Below, one piece after another: positions 46,959-55,346 of a stretch of DNA of 58,244 nucleotides (positions within the stretch are counted from its first letter, which is position 1; every line of letters begins with the position of its first letter). The notes beneath the pieces were generated by a model, which ran no database searches, was not told the DNA's origin, and saw only the letters and a list, made by a program, of their open reading frames with translations. The stretch is from Chloroflexota bacterium (GTDB lineage: Bacteria; Chloroflexota; Dehalococcoidia; DSTF01; JACRBR01). The translations under genes and the position numbers were made by a program. The stretch lies in NCBI GenBank assembly GCA_028872875.1, contig JAGWOC010000012.1, positions 1-58,244 of the forward strand, in the 5' to 3' direction.

Positions 46959-47208
46959 CTACGAGGGCACGGGGACGCGCACGGTCATCGTGCTGATCGC
47001 CTGGCGCCCGTGCCAGCCCTCGTCCTCGACGTGGACCTCGAGACAGGCGATGATCGCGTCACTGATGTTTGTCCATCAGTTCGTCGAGCGTCCCGCCCTG
47101 CGATGCACATCCGGGCAGCTCGATGACTTCGCCCCAGTACCCGCCTTCCTCCGCCTCGTGGACCGCGACCGTGAACGTCTCGAGGCCGTGCGACTCGGGC
47201 TGCTTCAA
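46959..47208 (-). pseudogene. HicB-family antitoxin with a one-base frameshift
   Basis: The frame from a TTG at 47208 reads FTVAVHEAEEGGYWGEVIELPGC, then ASQGGTLDELMDK, a HicB N-terminus, and stops at 47059 after HQ. If one A of the AAA run at 47068-47070 is removed, the frame continues NISDAIIACLEVHVEDEGW to a stop at 46959, as a HicB of normal length would. So it is either a real frameshift or a sequencing error. No intact hicA is adjacent. An extended -10 (TGATACAAT) lies at about 47287-47295. Confidence 0.65.
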
Positions 47209-47312
47209 GTGCAGCTCGCTGCGATCATCGGCGGCGACGCGCCGACGGCGACAGGTCGCACCCCGTGGGCCACCGGCGACCGTGCGATTGTATCATCCGG
47301 CGCCGACGACCC

Positions 47313-48590
47313 TCACGCCGCGTCCAGGATGGCGCGCAGGCGGTCGGCGTCGCCGCCGGGGCCCACCAGCGCCGCCGAGAACGCGCCCGGCCGGAAGAGC
47401 TGCCCGGCCAGCCGCTGGACGTCGGCGGGCTGCACCGCCGCCGTCGCCGCGACCACCTCATCGATGGGTTCGACCTCGCCCGTCATCAGCAGCGACTCGC
47501 CGGCGCGCTGCGCCAGTGCCATCGTCGATTCGAGGCCGAGGCGGAAGGTGCCGGTCGCGAAGTCGCGGGCGCGCGCCGTCTCGTCGTCGTCCGGAGCGGC
47601 CGCCGCGAGCTTGAGCAGCTCGTCGCGGATCACCTGCGTCGCCTCTTCGAGCTTCTCCAGCGTGACGCCGGCGCTGATGCTCATCGTGCCGATGTCGTTG
47701 TAGCGCGCGGCGCCCGAGCCGATGGAGTAGGCCAGGCCGCGCCGCTCGCGCACTTCCCTGAACAGGCGGGAGCTCATGCCGCGCCCGAGGATCGTGTTGA
47801 GCACCGTCAGCGCATAGCGCTGGGGGTCGCGGCGCGGCAGCGCGTAGAGCGCGATGCCCAGGTGGCACTGCGCGATGTCGCGCTTCTCGATGACGACGCG
47901 CTCACCGGCAAACTCGGCCTTCGCGGGCGGAGGCGCCGGCGCCGGGCGGTCGGGCAGGTCGCCGAAGGCGTCTCCGGCGAGTTGGAGCACCTCCTCGTGC
48001 GTCGTGTTCCCCGCGACGCTCAGGACGCTGTTCGAGGGCGTGTAGTACGTGGCGATGTGCTCCGTGAAATCGTCGCGTTGCAGTTCCTCGACCGTGTCCA
48101 GCGTGCCGCCGACGGGCCAGCCGATCGGCTGGTCGCCGAACGTCGCGCGGCCCAGGAGCTCGGACGCCCAGGCGCCCGGCTGGTCGAAGCTGCGCCGCAG
48201 CTCCTGTTGCACGACCGTGCGCTCGCGCGCGATCTCGGCGGCGTCGAGCAGCGAGTGGCGGCACATGTCGGCGAGCACGTCGATGGCGATCGGCAGGCGG
48301 TCGAAGGGCACCTGGTTCCAGTAGCAGGTGAGCTCCTTCGATGTGTAGGCGTTGAGCACGCCGCCGGCGCCCTCGATCGCCTCCGCGATCATCGTCGCGT
48401 CCGGCCTGCGCTCCGTGCCCTTGAAGAGCATGTGCTCGATGAAGTGCGAGATGCCGTTCGTGCGCGCCGCCTCGTTCCGCGAGCCGACGCCGAAGAAGAC
48501 GTTGACGCTGACGCTCTGGGCCGTCGGCACCGGCGTGGTGACGATGCGCATGCCGTTCCCGAGCGTCGAGATGTCCCACTGGATGGCCAA
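47313..48590 (-). CDS. M16-family zinc peptidase (processing peptidase-like)
   Basis: A 425-residue protein. The inverted zinc motif HFIEH is at residues 49-53, followed by the third ligand in ERTVVQQELRR (about residue 130). GSRNEAARTNGISH and RGMSSRLFREVRERRGLAYSI (C-terminal half) are family blocks. It is an oligopeptidase or processing enzyme likely cytosolic, with no signal peptide. It is flanked by the frameshifted hicB and the HAD phosphatase. Confidence 0.93.
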   Translation of the reverse strand: MAIQWDISTLGNGMRIVTTPVPTAQSVSVNVFFGVGSRNEAARTNGISHFIEHMLFKGTERRPDATMIAEAIEGAGGVLNAYTSKELTCYWNQVPFDRLPIAIDVLADMCRHSLLDAAEIARERTVVQQELRRSFDQPGAWASELLGRATFGDQPIGWPVGGTLDTVEELQRDDFTEHIATYYTPSNSVLSVAGNTTHEEVLQLAGDAFGDLPDRPAPAPPPAKAEFAGERVVIEKRDIAQCHLGIALYALPRRDPQRYALTVLNTILGRGMSSRLFREVRERRGLAYSIGSGAARYNDIGTMSISAGVTLEKLEEATQVIRDELLKLAAAAPDDDETARARDFATGTFRLGLESTMALAQRAGESLLMTGEVEPIDEVVAATAAVQPADVQRLAGQLFRPGAFSAALVGPGGDADRLRAILDAA

Positions 48591-48662
48591 GAATCGTGCT
48601 CCGTCCCTGCGTGATCTGAATGCATGCTCAGTGTACCGTCCGCTGCCTGTCCGCCCGTAGCG

Positions 48663-49331
48663 CTATGGAGTCCGGCCCGCCGCCACCAGCTCCAGGGGGA
48701 ACTTCGCCAGCGACGCGATGACGAGCGCCACGCCCGGCATGGGCGGCGCGGCCGTGCCGGTCGCGCGCAGTTGGACCACCCGCGCCCCCGCCGCCAGCGC
48801 TGACGTGAGGCCGGAGGCGCTGTCCTCGATGACGACGCACTGCGCGGGCGCGACGCCCAGCAGCGCCGCCGCGCGCACGTACGGCTCCGGGTCCGGCTTC
48901 GTGCGCGCGACGTCATCGCCCGCGACGATCGCGTCGAACTCCGCGTCGATCCCGGCGGACGCCAGGATCGCCGCGGCCCAGCGACGGTACGATGCGGTGC
49001 ACAGCCCCAGCGGCACGCCGCGCGCGCGCAGCGTCGCGAGCAGATCGCGCGCGCCGGGCAGCGGCGGCCGCGGCTGGCGCAGGCGGGCCATCAGCGGCGC
49101 CTCGTACGCGTCGATGATCTCGGTGACCGTCGCCGGGATGCGCTTGAGCGCGATCACCTGCTCCCACATCACGGGCGTCGCCATGCCGATGAACCGCTCG
49201 TACGCGTCGAGCGCGATGGACTCGCCATACCGGCCGAGGATGTCGTTGACCGCGGCATGGAAGGCGGGTTCACTGTCGGTGAGGACGCCGTCCATGTCGA
49301 AGATGACGGCGCGGCACGGCGGCCCGGCCAC
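48663..49331 (-). CDS. HAD-superfamily phosphatase (beta-phosphoglucomutase-like)
   Basis: A 222-residue phosphatase or mutase. Motif I is RAVIFDMDGVLTDSEPAFH, motif II LGLCTASYRRW, and the late motif TKPDPEPYVRAAALLG...VVIEDSASGLTSALAAG. It opens with GTG 49331 overlapping the dcd stop (TAGTG), so it is coupled to dcd. A pyrimidine-nucleotide role is possible from context; substrate not assignable. Confidence 0.88.
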   Translation of the reverse strand: MAGPPCRAVIFDMDGVLTDSEPAFHAAVNDILGRYGESIALDAYERFIGMATPVMWEQVIALKRIPATVTEIIDAYEAPLMARLRQPRPPLPGARDLLATLRARGVPLGLCTASYRRWAAAILASAGIDAEFDAIVAGDDVARTKPDPEPYVRAAALLGVAPAQCVVIEDSASGLTSALAAGARVVQLRATGTAAPPMPGVALVIASLAKFPLELVAAGRTP

Positions 49332-49900
49332 TATCGCGAGCCGTCGTACTCGGTGTGGGCGCGGCTCGGCGTCGGGCCCATCTGCCCCTGGTACTTGCTG
49401 CGGAGCGTGGCGCTGCCGTAGGGCCGGTCGACCGGCGTCGACATGCGCACGAAGCTGAGCTGCCCGATCTTCATGCCGCAATAGAGCGCGATCGGCATCT
49501 TCGCCACATTCGACAGCTCCAGCGTGAGCTTGCCCGTCCAGCCCGGGTCGACGAATCCCGCCGTGGCGTGGATGAGCAGGCCGATGCGCCCCAGCGAGCT
49601 CTTGCCTTCGACCTGCGCCAGGATGTCGTCCGGCAGCGTTAGCACCTCGCGCGTGCTCGCCAGCACGAACTCGCCGGGGTGGATGAAGAACGGCCGCTCC
49701 TCCGCGATCGTCACCTCTTCGGTCAGGTCGTCCTGCCGCTCGCGGACGTCGATGTAGGGCCGGCTGCTCGCCTTGAAGATGCGAAAGGTGCGGTCCAGGT
49801 GCACGTCGACGCTCGCCGGCTGGATGTCGTCGGGGTCGAGCGGCTCGATGACGATGCGGCGCTTCGCCAGCTCTTCCTTGATCGTGCGGTCGCTCAGCAT
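49331..49900 (-). CDS. dcd: dCTP deaminase
   Basis: A 189-residue enzyme from the ATG at 49900; an ATG at 49909 also opens the frame. The active site is GKSSLGRIGLLIHATAGFVDPGWTG followed by KLTLELSN with the catalytic Glu. The C-terminal YGSATLRSKYQGQMGPTPS closes the nucleotide pocket. Deamination of dCTP gives dUTP for dTMP synthesis. A -10 (TACAAT) ends seven bases before the chosen ATG and there is no SD, fitting a leaderless mRNA. Confidence 0.95.
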   Translation of the reverse strand: MLSDRTIKEELAKRRIVIEPLDPDDIQPASVDVHLDRTFRIFKASSRPYIDVRERQDDLTEEVTIAEERPFFIHPGEFVLASTREVLTLPDDILAQVEGKSSLGRIGLLIHATAGFVDPGWTGKLTLELSNVAKMPIALYCGMKIGQLSFVRMSTPVDRPYGSATLRSKYQGQMGPTPSRAHTEYDGSR

Positions 49901-49907
49901 CGCCGGC

Positions 49908-49913
49908 ATTGTA
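49908..49913 (-). promoter_or_regulatory. -10 element of dcd (leaderless arrangement)
   Basis: On the minus strand TACAAT, then seven bases, then ATG. It implies transcription starts at the start codon. Confidence 0.45.
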
Positions 49914-49954
49914 GGGGACGGCGCGGCGAGCGGCGAGACGCCGCGGGCTCGTGG

Positions 49955-50983
49955 TTACGTCGGCGACTGCGTGCCCTGGCGGCTCGCGTCGGGCGCGGGC
50001 AGCAGCCGCCGCCGCGCGAGGTCGGCGGCGCCGATGTAGAAGCCGCTGCCGTACGCGACGTGCAGGCAGGCGAACGCCAGCGGCAGCGCCGGCAGCGCGC
50101 GCGGCCGGCGGCTCGCCGCCGCGAACGAGGCGGCGGCGAGCGCGCCCGCGTACGTGCACCCGACCAGTTTCAGGGCGCGGAAGCGCGCCGGGCGCCCCAG
50201 CAGCGCTGCGAGCGCGACCGCGCCGACGAACGCCGGCGGCGCGAGCTGGCGCGCCCGCGCCTGCGTCGGGTGCCGGCGCAGCACCTCCGGCTTGGCGCGG
50301 CCGTACGCGAAGTACTGCCGCCAGAGCCCGGCGAGGTCCCCGCGCACCGTGTAGCGCGCGCGGATGCGCGGGTCGAGCAGGATGATGCCGCCCGCATCGA
50401 GCAGGCGGTAGTTGAACTCGTCGTCCTCGCCGTGGTCGATGTCCTCGGCGAAGCCGCCGATCCGGTCGAACACGTCGCGGCGGTAGGCGCCGAACGCGAC
50501 GGTATCGACGGGGCCGGGCTCGCCGCCGGTGCGGAACGCGGCGCCGCCGACGCCGAAGCGCGACGACATCGCGAGCGCCGCCGCCCGGCCGAACCAGGTG
50601 TCGCCCTCGCTCTCGATGACGCCGCCCGCGCAGTCGGCGGCGCTCGCGTCCAGCGCGGCGATGCCGCGGGTGAGGAAGTCCGGCGCGGCCGCCGCGTGCG
50701 CGTCGAGCCGCACGATCACCTCGCCGCGGGCGTGCTGGAGGCCGATGTTCATCGCGGCCGCTGGCCTGCGGCGGGGATTCTCGATCAGGCGCAGGTCGAC
50801 GGTCGACTCTGCGGCGAAGCGCGAGACGATGCGCGGCGTCTCGTCGTCGGACATGCCGTCGAGCACCAGCACTTCGAACCGTCCCCGGGGGTAATCCTGC
50901 GCCGCGAGGCTGTAGAGGCAGCGCTCGATGTACCGCTCTTCGTTGCGTGCGGGCACGATGACGGAGACGAACGGCATCAGCAT
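49955..50983 (-). CDS. Family 2 glycosyltransferase
   Basis: A 342-residue GT-A enzyme. VSVIVPARNEERYIERCLYSL is the nucleotide-sugar strand and helix. VRLDAHAAAAPDFL carries the DxD-like motif, GGFAEDIDHGEDDEFNYRLLDAG the acceptor-side acidic block, and LWRQYFAYGRAK the Q/R-x-x-YG stretch of ExoA-like enzymes. The last 110 residues contain two membrane segments (PAFVGAVALAALLG and LKLVGCTYAGALAAASFAA). It probably builds a cell-surface glycan. Confidence 0.88.
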   Translation of the reverse strand: MLMPFVSVIVPARNEERYIERCLYSLAAQDYPRGRFEVLVLDGMSDDETPRIVSRFAAESTVDLRLIENPRRRPAAAMNIGLQHARGEVIVRLDAHAAAAPDFLTRGIAALDASAADCAGGVIESEGDTWFGRAAALAMSSRFGVGGAAFRTGGEPGPVDTVAFGAYRRDVFDRIGGFAEDIDHGEDDEFNYRLLDAGGIILLDPRIRARYTVRGDLAGLWRQYFAYGRAKPEVLRRHPTQARARQLAPPAFVGAVALAALLGRPARFRALKLVGCTYAGALAAASFAAASRRPRALPALPLAFACLHVAYGSGFYIGAADLARRRLLPAPDASRQGTQSPT

Positions 50984-50990
50984 CTGTCCG

Positions 50991-50996
50991 ACGGTA
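50991..50996 (-). promoter_or_regulatory. -10 element of the glycosyltransferase gene
   Basis: On the minus strand TACCGT, then seven bases, then ATG 50983; no Shine-Dalgarno. The hexamer is weak on its own. Confidence 0.3.
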
Positions 50997-51118
50997 ACAC
51001 GCGGGGGACGTGTGCCGGAAGCAGCGCGCGGGGCGCGGGCAGGGCGTGGGGTGTCGTCAGCGGCGCCCGCGGGCGCTCAGCACTGCAGCGCGCCAGCGAA
51101 GCGGCGTTTCCGCGGCGG

Positions 51119-52210
51119 TTAGCTCTTCACCGTCTCTGCCGGCCGCGTCTCGAGCGAGTCGAGCGCCGTGCGGACGTTCTGGGCGAACGCCTGCAACTGC
51201 TCGTCGAGGCGGCGCAGCATCTCGGTCGCGTAGCGGTCGGCTTCATCCATCTGCTCGTTGGCCAGCTTCTCGGCTTCGGCCATGCGTGCCCGCGCGCGCA
51301 TCTCGGTATCGGCGAGCATGCGGTCGCCGCGGGCCTCCGCCTCGCGGACGAGCATCTCGGCGCGCGCGGTGGCCTCGCGGACGAGCGCGTCGTGTTCGAG
51401 CAGGTCGTCGATCTGCTCCTGGGCGCGGCGGAGCTTGATCTGCGCCTCTTCGTCGGCGCGCAGCAGGACGTCGTCGCGGCGGCGGAGGATCTCCTCCGCT
51501 TCCCTGATCTCGTTCGGGAGCGCGGCGCGCATCTGGTCCACGAGGTCGAGCAGGCGGCGCCGGTCGACGACGACGCCGGCGCCGATGGGCATCCGCCGCC
51601 CCTCGGCGACCATCTCTTCAAGCCGGTCGATCAGGTGTAGAGAATCGATGGCTGCACCTCCCTGCGTGCCCGGCGCGGCGGGCGTCTCATCCTCGACCAT
51701 CATCGGGCGCCGCGCGGCGCGGCGGCGGCAGCCATGCTGCGCGTACTTCGCCCGGAGGGCGCGCCAGACGTGCGCCGGCACCAGATCGCTCACATCATAC
51801 CCCAGCGCCGACACTTCGCGGATGCGGGTGCCGCTGATGAACAGGTGTTCCAGGCTCGCCATCAGGTAGATCGATTCGATGTCCGGCGCCATCTTCTGGT
51901 TCATCAGCGCCATGTCGAACTCCGCCTCGAAGTCCGTGACCGCGCGCATCGACCGCACGAGCGCGTGCGCCCCCTCGCGCTTCGCGAACTCAACCGTGAG
52001 CCCGGAGTACGCCTTGACGGTGATGTTCGGGCAGTCCGCCACCGCTTCGCGGAAGAGCTCGACCCGCTCCTCGGTGGAGAAGAGGTAGTTCTGCGTCAGT
52101 TCAACCACGGCGACGAGCACGCGGTCGAAGATCTGGGCGGCCCGCCGCGCGATGTCGCGGTGGCCGTTCGTCACCGGGTCGAACCGTCCGGGGAACATCG
52201 CAAGCGTCAC
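51119..52210 (-). CDS. coaD: Phosphopantetheine adenylyltransferase fused to a DivIVA-like coiled coil
   Basis: Residues 1-156 are a full CoaD: GRFDPVTNGHRD carries the TxGH nucleotide motif, RSMRAVTDFEAEFDMALMN is the Arg-rich loop, and LFISGTRIREVS the ISxTxxR-like element. Residues 157-188 are a basic linker. Residues 190-363 are a long acidic/basic coiled coil opening DSLHLIDRLEEMVAEGRRMPIG, the kind that lies downstream of coaD as a separate gene in relatives. There is no stop between the two. Tandem ATG at 51703 has no good ribosome site. The gene overlaps rsmD (GTGA). Confidence 0.82.
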   Translation of the reverse strand: MTLAMFPGRFDPVTNGHRDIARRAAQIFDRVLVAVVELTQNYLFSTEERVELFREAVADCPNITVKAYSGLTVEFAKREGAHALVRSMRAVTDFEAEFDMALMNQKMAPDIESIYLMASLEHLFISGTRIREVSALGYDVSDLVPAHVWRALRAKYAQHGCRRRAARRPMMVEDETPAAPGTQGGAAIDSLHLIDRLEEMVAEGRRMPIGAGVVVDRRRLLDLVDQMRAALPNEIREAEEILRRRDDVLLRADEEAQIKLRRAQEQIDDLLEHDALVREATARAEMLVREAEARGDRMLADTEMRARARMAEAEKLANEQMDEADRYATEMLRRLDEQLQAFAQNVRTALDSLETRPAETVKS

Positions 52211-52779
52211 GCCGGTCCCTCCTGCTCGTAGATCGAAACGACGGTATCGCCGTGGCGCCTGCGCCGGTACAGGGCCATCGTGCCCAGCGCGTCCGGGGCG
52301 GCGGTACGGCGGTGGTGCTCGAGCACCAGGACGCTCCCTTCCGCGATGTGCGGCGGGCCCGCCATCGCCTCGACCGCGGCGATGGCGCCGGTATCGTAAT
52401 ACGGCGGGTCGGCGAGGACTAGGGTATAGGGGCCGCGAAGGCGCGGCGCCGCGCGGGCCACGGGCAGCACGTGCACATTGGCGCGCGCATCGAACCCCGT
52501 CAGCGCCAGGTTCGCACGGATGATGCGCGCGGCTTCGGCGTCCTGCTCGACGAAGTCCGCGGTGCCCTCGCCGCGGCTGAGTGCCTCGATGCCGAGGGCG
52601 CCGGTGCCCGCGTACAGGTCGAGCACGCGCGCGTAGCTGGCGCCCATGGCGTCCAGCATGTCGAAGATGACGCCGCGGACGAGGTCGGACGTTGGCCGCA
52701 CGCCCGGCCGGCCGGACGCCCGAGGCGGCGGCAGGCTCTTGAGGACGCGCCCGCGCGCCGAGCCGCCGATCACGCGCAT
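52207..52779 (-). CDS. rsmD: 16S rRNA (guanine966-N2)-methyltransferase
   Basis: A 190-residue class I methyltransferase. The N-terminus MRVIGGSARGRVL and RPTSDLVRGVIFDML are RsmD-specific. SAM binding is VLDLYAGTGALGIEALSRG and the catalytic DPPY is in LVLADPPYYDTG. The start ATG 52779 is preferred over an upstream GTG. It overlaps coaD by four bases (GTGA), a common rsmD-coaD arrangement. Confidence 0.95.
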   Translation of the reverse strand: MRVIGGSARGRVLKSLPPPRASGRPGVRPTSDLVRGVIFDMLDAMGASYARVLDLYAGTGALGIEALSRGEGTADFVEQDAEAARIIRANLALTGFDARANVHVLPVARAAPRLRGPYTLVLADPPYYDTGAIAAVEAMAGPPHIAEGSVLVLEHHRRTAAPDALGTMALYRRRRHGDTVVSIYEQEGPA

Positions 52780-52807
52780 CGCCCGCACCCTCGGCGCACC
52801 GGCAGCC

Positions 52808-54457
52808 TCAGCGGACGGTGAGGGCGATGCGCTGGGCGGCGCGCACGACGCCGTCGCTGACGATCAGGGTCAACTGGTACGAGCCGGGCGCCGTCGGCGC
52901 CGTCCATGTCACCGACTCGCCGGTCCTGGTGTCGAGCGTGCCGGCGGCGGCCTCCCAGGCCGGCGTCAGCAGCGCGCCGTTCGGCTTCGTCAGCGTGATC
53001 GAGCCGCTGTCGGCGAGCTGGGCGACCGCGGACCATACGTCACCTCCGCCGCCCGGGGTCGAAGCGTCGCTGATCACCACGCCACCGAGGCCGAAGCGCT
53101 GGGCGAGCGCCAGCCGGAAGGCGGCGCTGAACTCGTTGGCCAGCCAGACGGTGCGCTTGCCTCCCCGCCCGGCGTAGCTGAACGTCACGGCGCGCGCCGC
53201 GTCGTCCCAGTGCATGCCGCTGGCGCCGGCGGACTGCGCGAGGTTCTGGGCCGTCAGCTTCACGCGTGCACCGGGCGCGACGTCGCCGGTGGCGTCCGTT
53301 GTCACCTGGCTCGCGATCGTCAGCGCGTCGGCCAGCGACATCGCCCGCAGGCCGTCGCTGCCGCGCTCGACGCTCAGCGAGCTGATCGGCAGCAGGACCT
53401 TCGACTTGTCGACCTTGCCCGTGATGTAGGTGAGTGCCGCGTCCATGTCCTGGAAGTACAGTTCCTGGTCCAGCTCGCCGACGATCTCGATCGTGTCCGC
53501 GAGCTGCCCGAGCTTCGTCCAGTCGTACGCCCCCGGGTCCATGCTGCCGCCGTGGTTCGATGGCATCGGCAACGTCAGCGTCAGCGTACGGCGGTCGGCG
53601 TGCAGGGCCGTGGCGAGCTGCGAGACGAACTCGGTGAACTCGCTCCTCAGTTGCGGGCTGACCGCCCGGTAGTCGATGGCGATCCCCGGGTAGTTCCCCT
53701 GCTTCACCGCGTTCGCGATCGCCGTCGCGTGCTTCTGGCGCAGGGCCGATGACCGCAGGATCGCGTCGACGACGGCCGGGTCTGGCGCGACGATGCCGGG
53801 GACCACGGCGTAGCCGGCGGGCGGGACAGCGGGCGGCTGTCCGGCGAGCGCGCCATCGGCGGTGGGGATGAAGGTCAGCGGGTGCAGCGTGGTGAGCGCC
53901 GCCGCGGCGGCCGGCGTCACCGTCGTGCCCGCCGGCACGATGCCCGCCACCTGGAGCAGGGACTTCGTGCGGCGGAGCACCGCCACGTTGCCCGGCAGCG
54001 CGCTCACGTCGCCCCGCGCGGCGGAGCCGCCCGCGAGCAGGGTCGCGGGCGAGAGCCGTTGCCACGCGCCCGCGGCGTAGGTGTACAGCGCGAGGTTGTT
54101 CTGGTCGGTCTGCTTGTCCTTCAGGGGCACCGTCAGGCGCGAGGCGCCGCGCTTGTCCGGCGGCGCGGCAAGGTCGAAGAGCGCGCTCGCCGCCACCAGG
54201 CCCGCGGGCAGTTTCGGCATGCCGCTGCGCACGGTCGATGTGTACGTCGCGGCGTTCCCCGGCGCGGACGAGGACGACGCGGGCGTGCCGCTCCCGCCCC
54301 GGCTCAGCACGGAGATCGGCGGCAGCACGAGCACGAGCAGCAGGATGCCCAGCCCGATGATCGTGCCGATGACGTACACGGCCGCACGGTCCGGGGCCGG
54401 CGGGCGCGCCGCCTCGCTGAGGAGCGGATCGAACGGGCCACGCTTGTCGCTTGCCAT
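52808..54457 (-). CDS. Membrane-anchored GH18-like protein with degenerate catalytic motif
   Basis: A 549-residue protein. One N-terminal membrane segment (YVIGTIIGLGILLLVLVLPP, about residues 27-47) is followed by a Ser/Gly-rich tether and an extracellular part with several beta-rich blocks. A barrel region has GNYPGIAIDYRAVSPQLR, where the family expects DGIDIDYE, so the catalytic Glu is replaced by Arg (YR). LTLTLPMP and the WTKLGQLADTIEIVGELD block also resemble spore-germination/GH18 proteins. It ends in an Ig-like domain (TAPGSYQLTLIVSDG). Probably a binding protein rather than an active hydrolase. Confidence 0.6.
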   Translation of the reverse strand: MASDKRGPFDPLLSEAARPPAPDRAAVYVIGTIIGLGILLLVLVLPPISVLSRGGSGTPASSSSAPGNAATYTSTVRSGMPKLPAGLVAASALFDLAAPPDKRGASRLTVPLKDKQTDQNNLALYTYAAGAWQRLSPATLLAGGSAARGDVSALPGNVAVLRRTKSLLQVAGIVPAGTTVTPAAAAALTTLHPLTFIPTADGALAGQPPAVPPAGYAVVPGIVAPDPAVVDAILRSSALRQKHATAIANAVKQGNYPGIAIDYRAVSPQLRSEFTEFVSQLATALHADRRTLTLTLPMPSNHGGSMDPGAYDWTKLGQLADTIEIVGELDQELYFQDMDAALTYITGKVDKSKVLLPISSLSVERGSDGLRAMSLADALTIASQVTTDATGDVAPGARVKLTAQNLAQSAGASGMHWDDAARAVTFSYAGRGGKRTVWLANEFSAAFRLALAQRFGLGGVVISDASTPGGGGDVWSAVAQLADSGSITLTKPNGALLTPAWEAAAGTLDTRTGESVTWTAPTAPGSYQLTLIVSDGVVRAAQRIALTVR

Positions 54458-54510
54458 CAGCAGTCGCGCCCGGCGCGGGCGGCGACGCGTACCTCCAGGT
54501 CCGGATGCGG

Positions 54511-54533
54511 GCGGCTCCGTAGCGGAGAGCCGC
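54511..54533. repeat. GCGGCTC hairpin with CGTAGCG loop
   Basis: Seven-base arms GCGGCTC and GAGCCGC around CGTAGCGGA. It shares the CGTAGCG head of the repeats at 23288 and 28762. It lies upstream of the GH18-like gene, in the divergent gap to greA. Confidence 0.4.
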
Positions 54534-54729
54534 GGAAATGCGGCCGTGTGGCCCGCCCCGCCGGGTGCGTCCGCCCCCCGCCGGGCGCGCGACCCTGGGT
54601 CTCGCGGCCGCACGACACCCGATCTTTCCCGCTCCGGGCCCGTGCGTCAACCCCCGCGCGCTTGCGACGATTCTTGCCTTCACAAGTGTTGCCCGCGATG
54701 CACCCCGTGGCTGGGTGGCGTCACCGTTC

Positions 54730-54759
54730 TTTACAGCCTCGCGTGAGCGCCGGTATACT
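54730..54759 (+). promoter_or_regulatory. Promoter of greA
   Basis: TTTACA and TATACT with an 18-base spacer. The predicted start near 54766 lies about nine bases before the leader terminator. Confidence 0.75.
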
Positions 54760-54774
54760 CGGGGTAGACTGCTG

Positions 54775-54809
54775 ACTGAGGCGACGCGCGTCCCTCAGTT
54801 CTTTTTTTC
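54775..54809 (+). terminator. Intrinsic terminator in the greA leader
   Basis: ACTGAGG pairs with CCTCAGT, extended inward by GAC/GTC after a bulged C, followed by TCTTTTTTTC. This is the cleanest intrinsic terminator seen in the window and it lies between the promoter and the gene. Transcripts stopping here would be only about 40 nt long. Confidence 0.8.
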
Positions 54810-54872
54810 ACATCGAGCAGCCTGGATTCTGCCGGCGCGGCACCGGGACCGGGACCGTCACGGAGGATGCAC

Positions 54873-55346
54873 ATGGTCGAGAAGGCACAACCGCTCACCC
54901 GCGAGGGGCTCCAGAAGATCGAGGAAGAGCTGCGCCATCTGGAGACGGTCCGCCGTCCCGAGGTGGCGGACAAGATCCGTCAGGCGAAGGAGCTCGCCAG
55001 CACGCAGAACAACGCCGAGTACGAGGATGCCAAGAACGAGCAGGCGATGGTCGAGGGGCGCATCCTGCAACTCCAGGCGCTGATCCAGAACGCCGAGCTG
55101 ATCGACGAGGACGGCGCCGCCCACTCGAAGCAGGTGATCCTTGGCAGCCACGTCAAGGTCAAGAGCGACGAGGGTAAGTCCGTCGAGTACATCATCGTCG
55201 GCCCCGCCGAGGCGGACCCGCGCGAGGGCAAGATCAGCAATGAGTCGCCCGTCGGCCGCGCCCTCATTGGCAAGCGTGTGAACGACGAGGTGCAAGTCGC
55301 CGCGCCCAGGGGCATCATCACCTACAAGATCACCAAGATCAGTTAG
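54873..55346 (+). CDS. greA: Transcription elongation factor GreA
   Basis: A 157-residue cleavage factor. The N-terminal coiled coil (REGLQKIEEELRHLE) has the tip KELASTQNNAEYEDAKNEQ with the acidic residues that enter the RNA polymerase secondary channel. The C-terminal domain has VGPAEADPREGKISNESPVGRALIGK. GGAGG lies six bases before ATG 54873; an ATG two codons earlier is less likely. It releases stalled RNA polymerase. Its last three bases overlap the convergent hxlR gene. Confidence 0.97.
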   Translation: MVEKAQPLTREGLQKIEEELRHLETVRRPEVADKIRQAKELASTQNNAEYEDAKNEQAMVEGRILQLQALIQNAELIDEDGAAHSKQVILGSHVKVKSDEGKSVEYIIVGPAEADPREGKISNESPVGRALIGKRVNDEVQVAAPRGIITYKITKIS

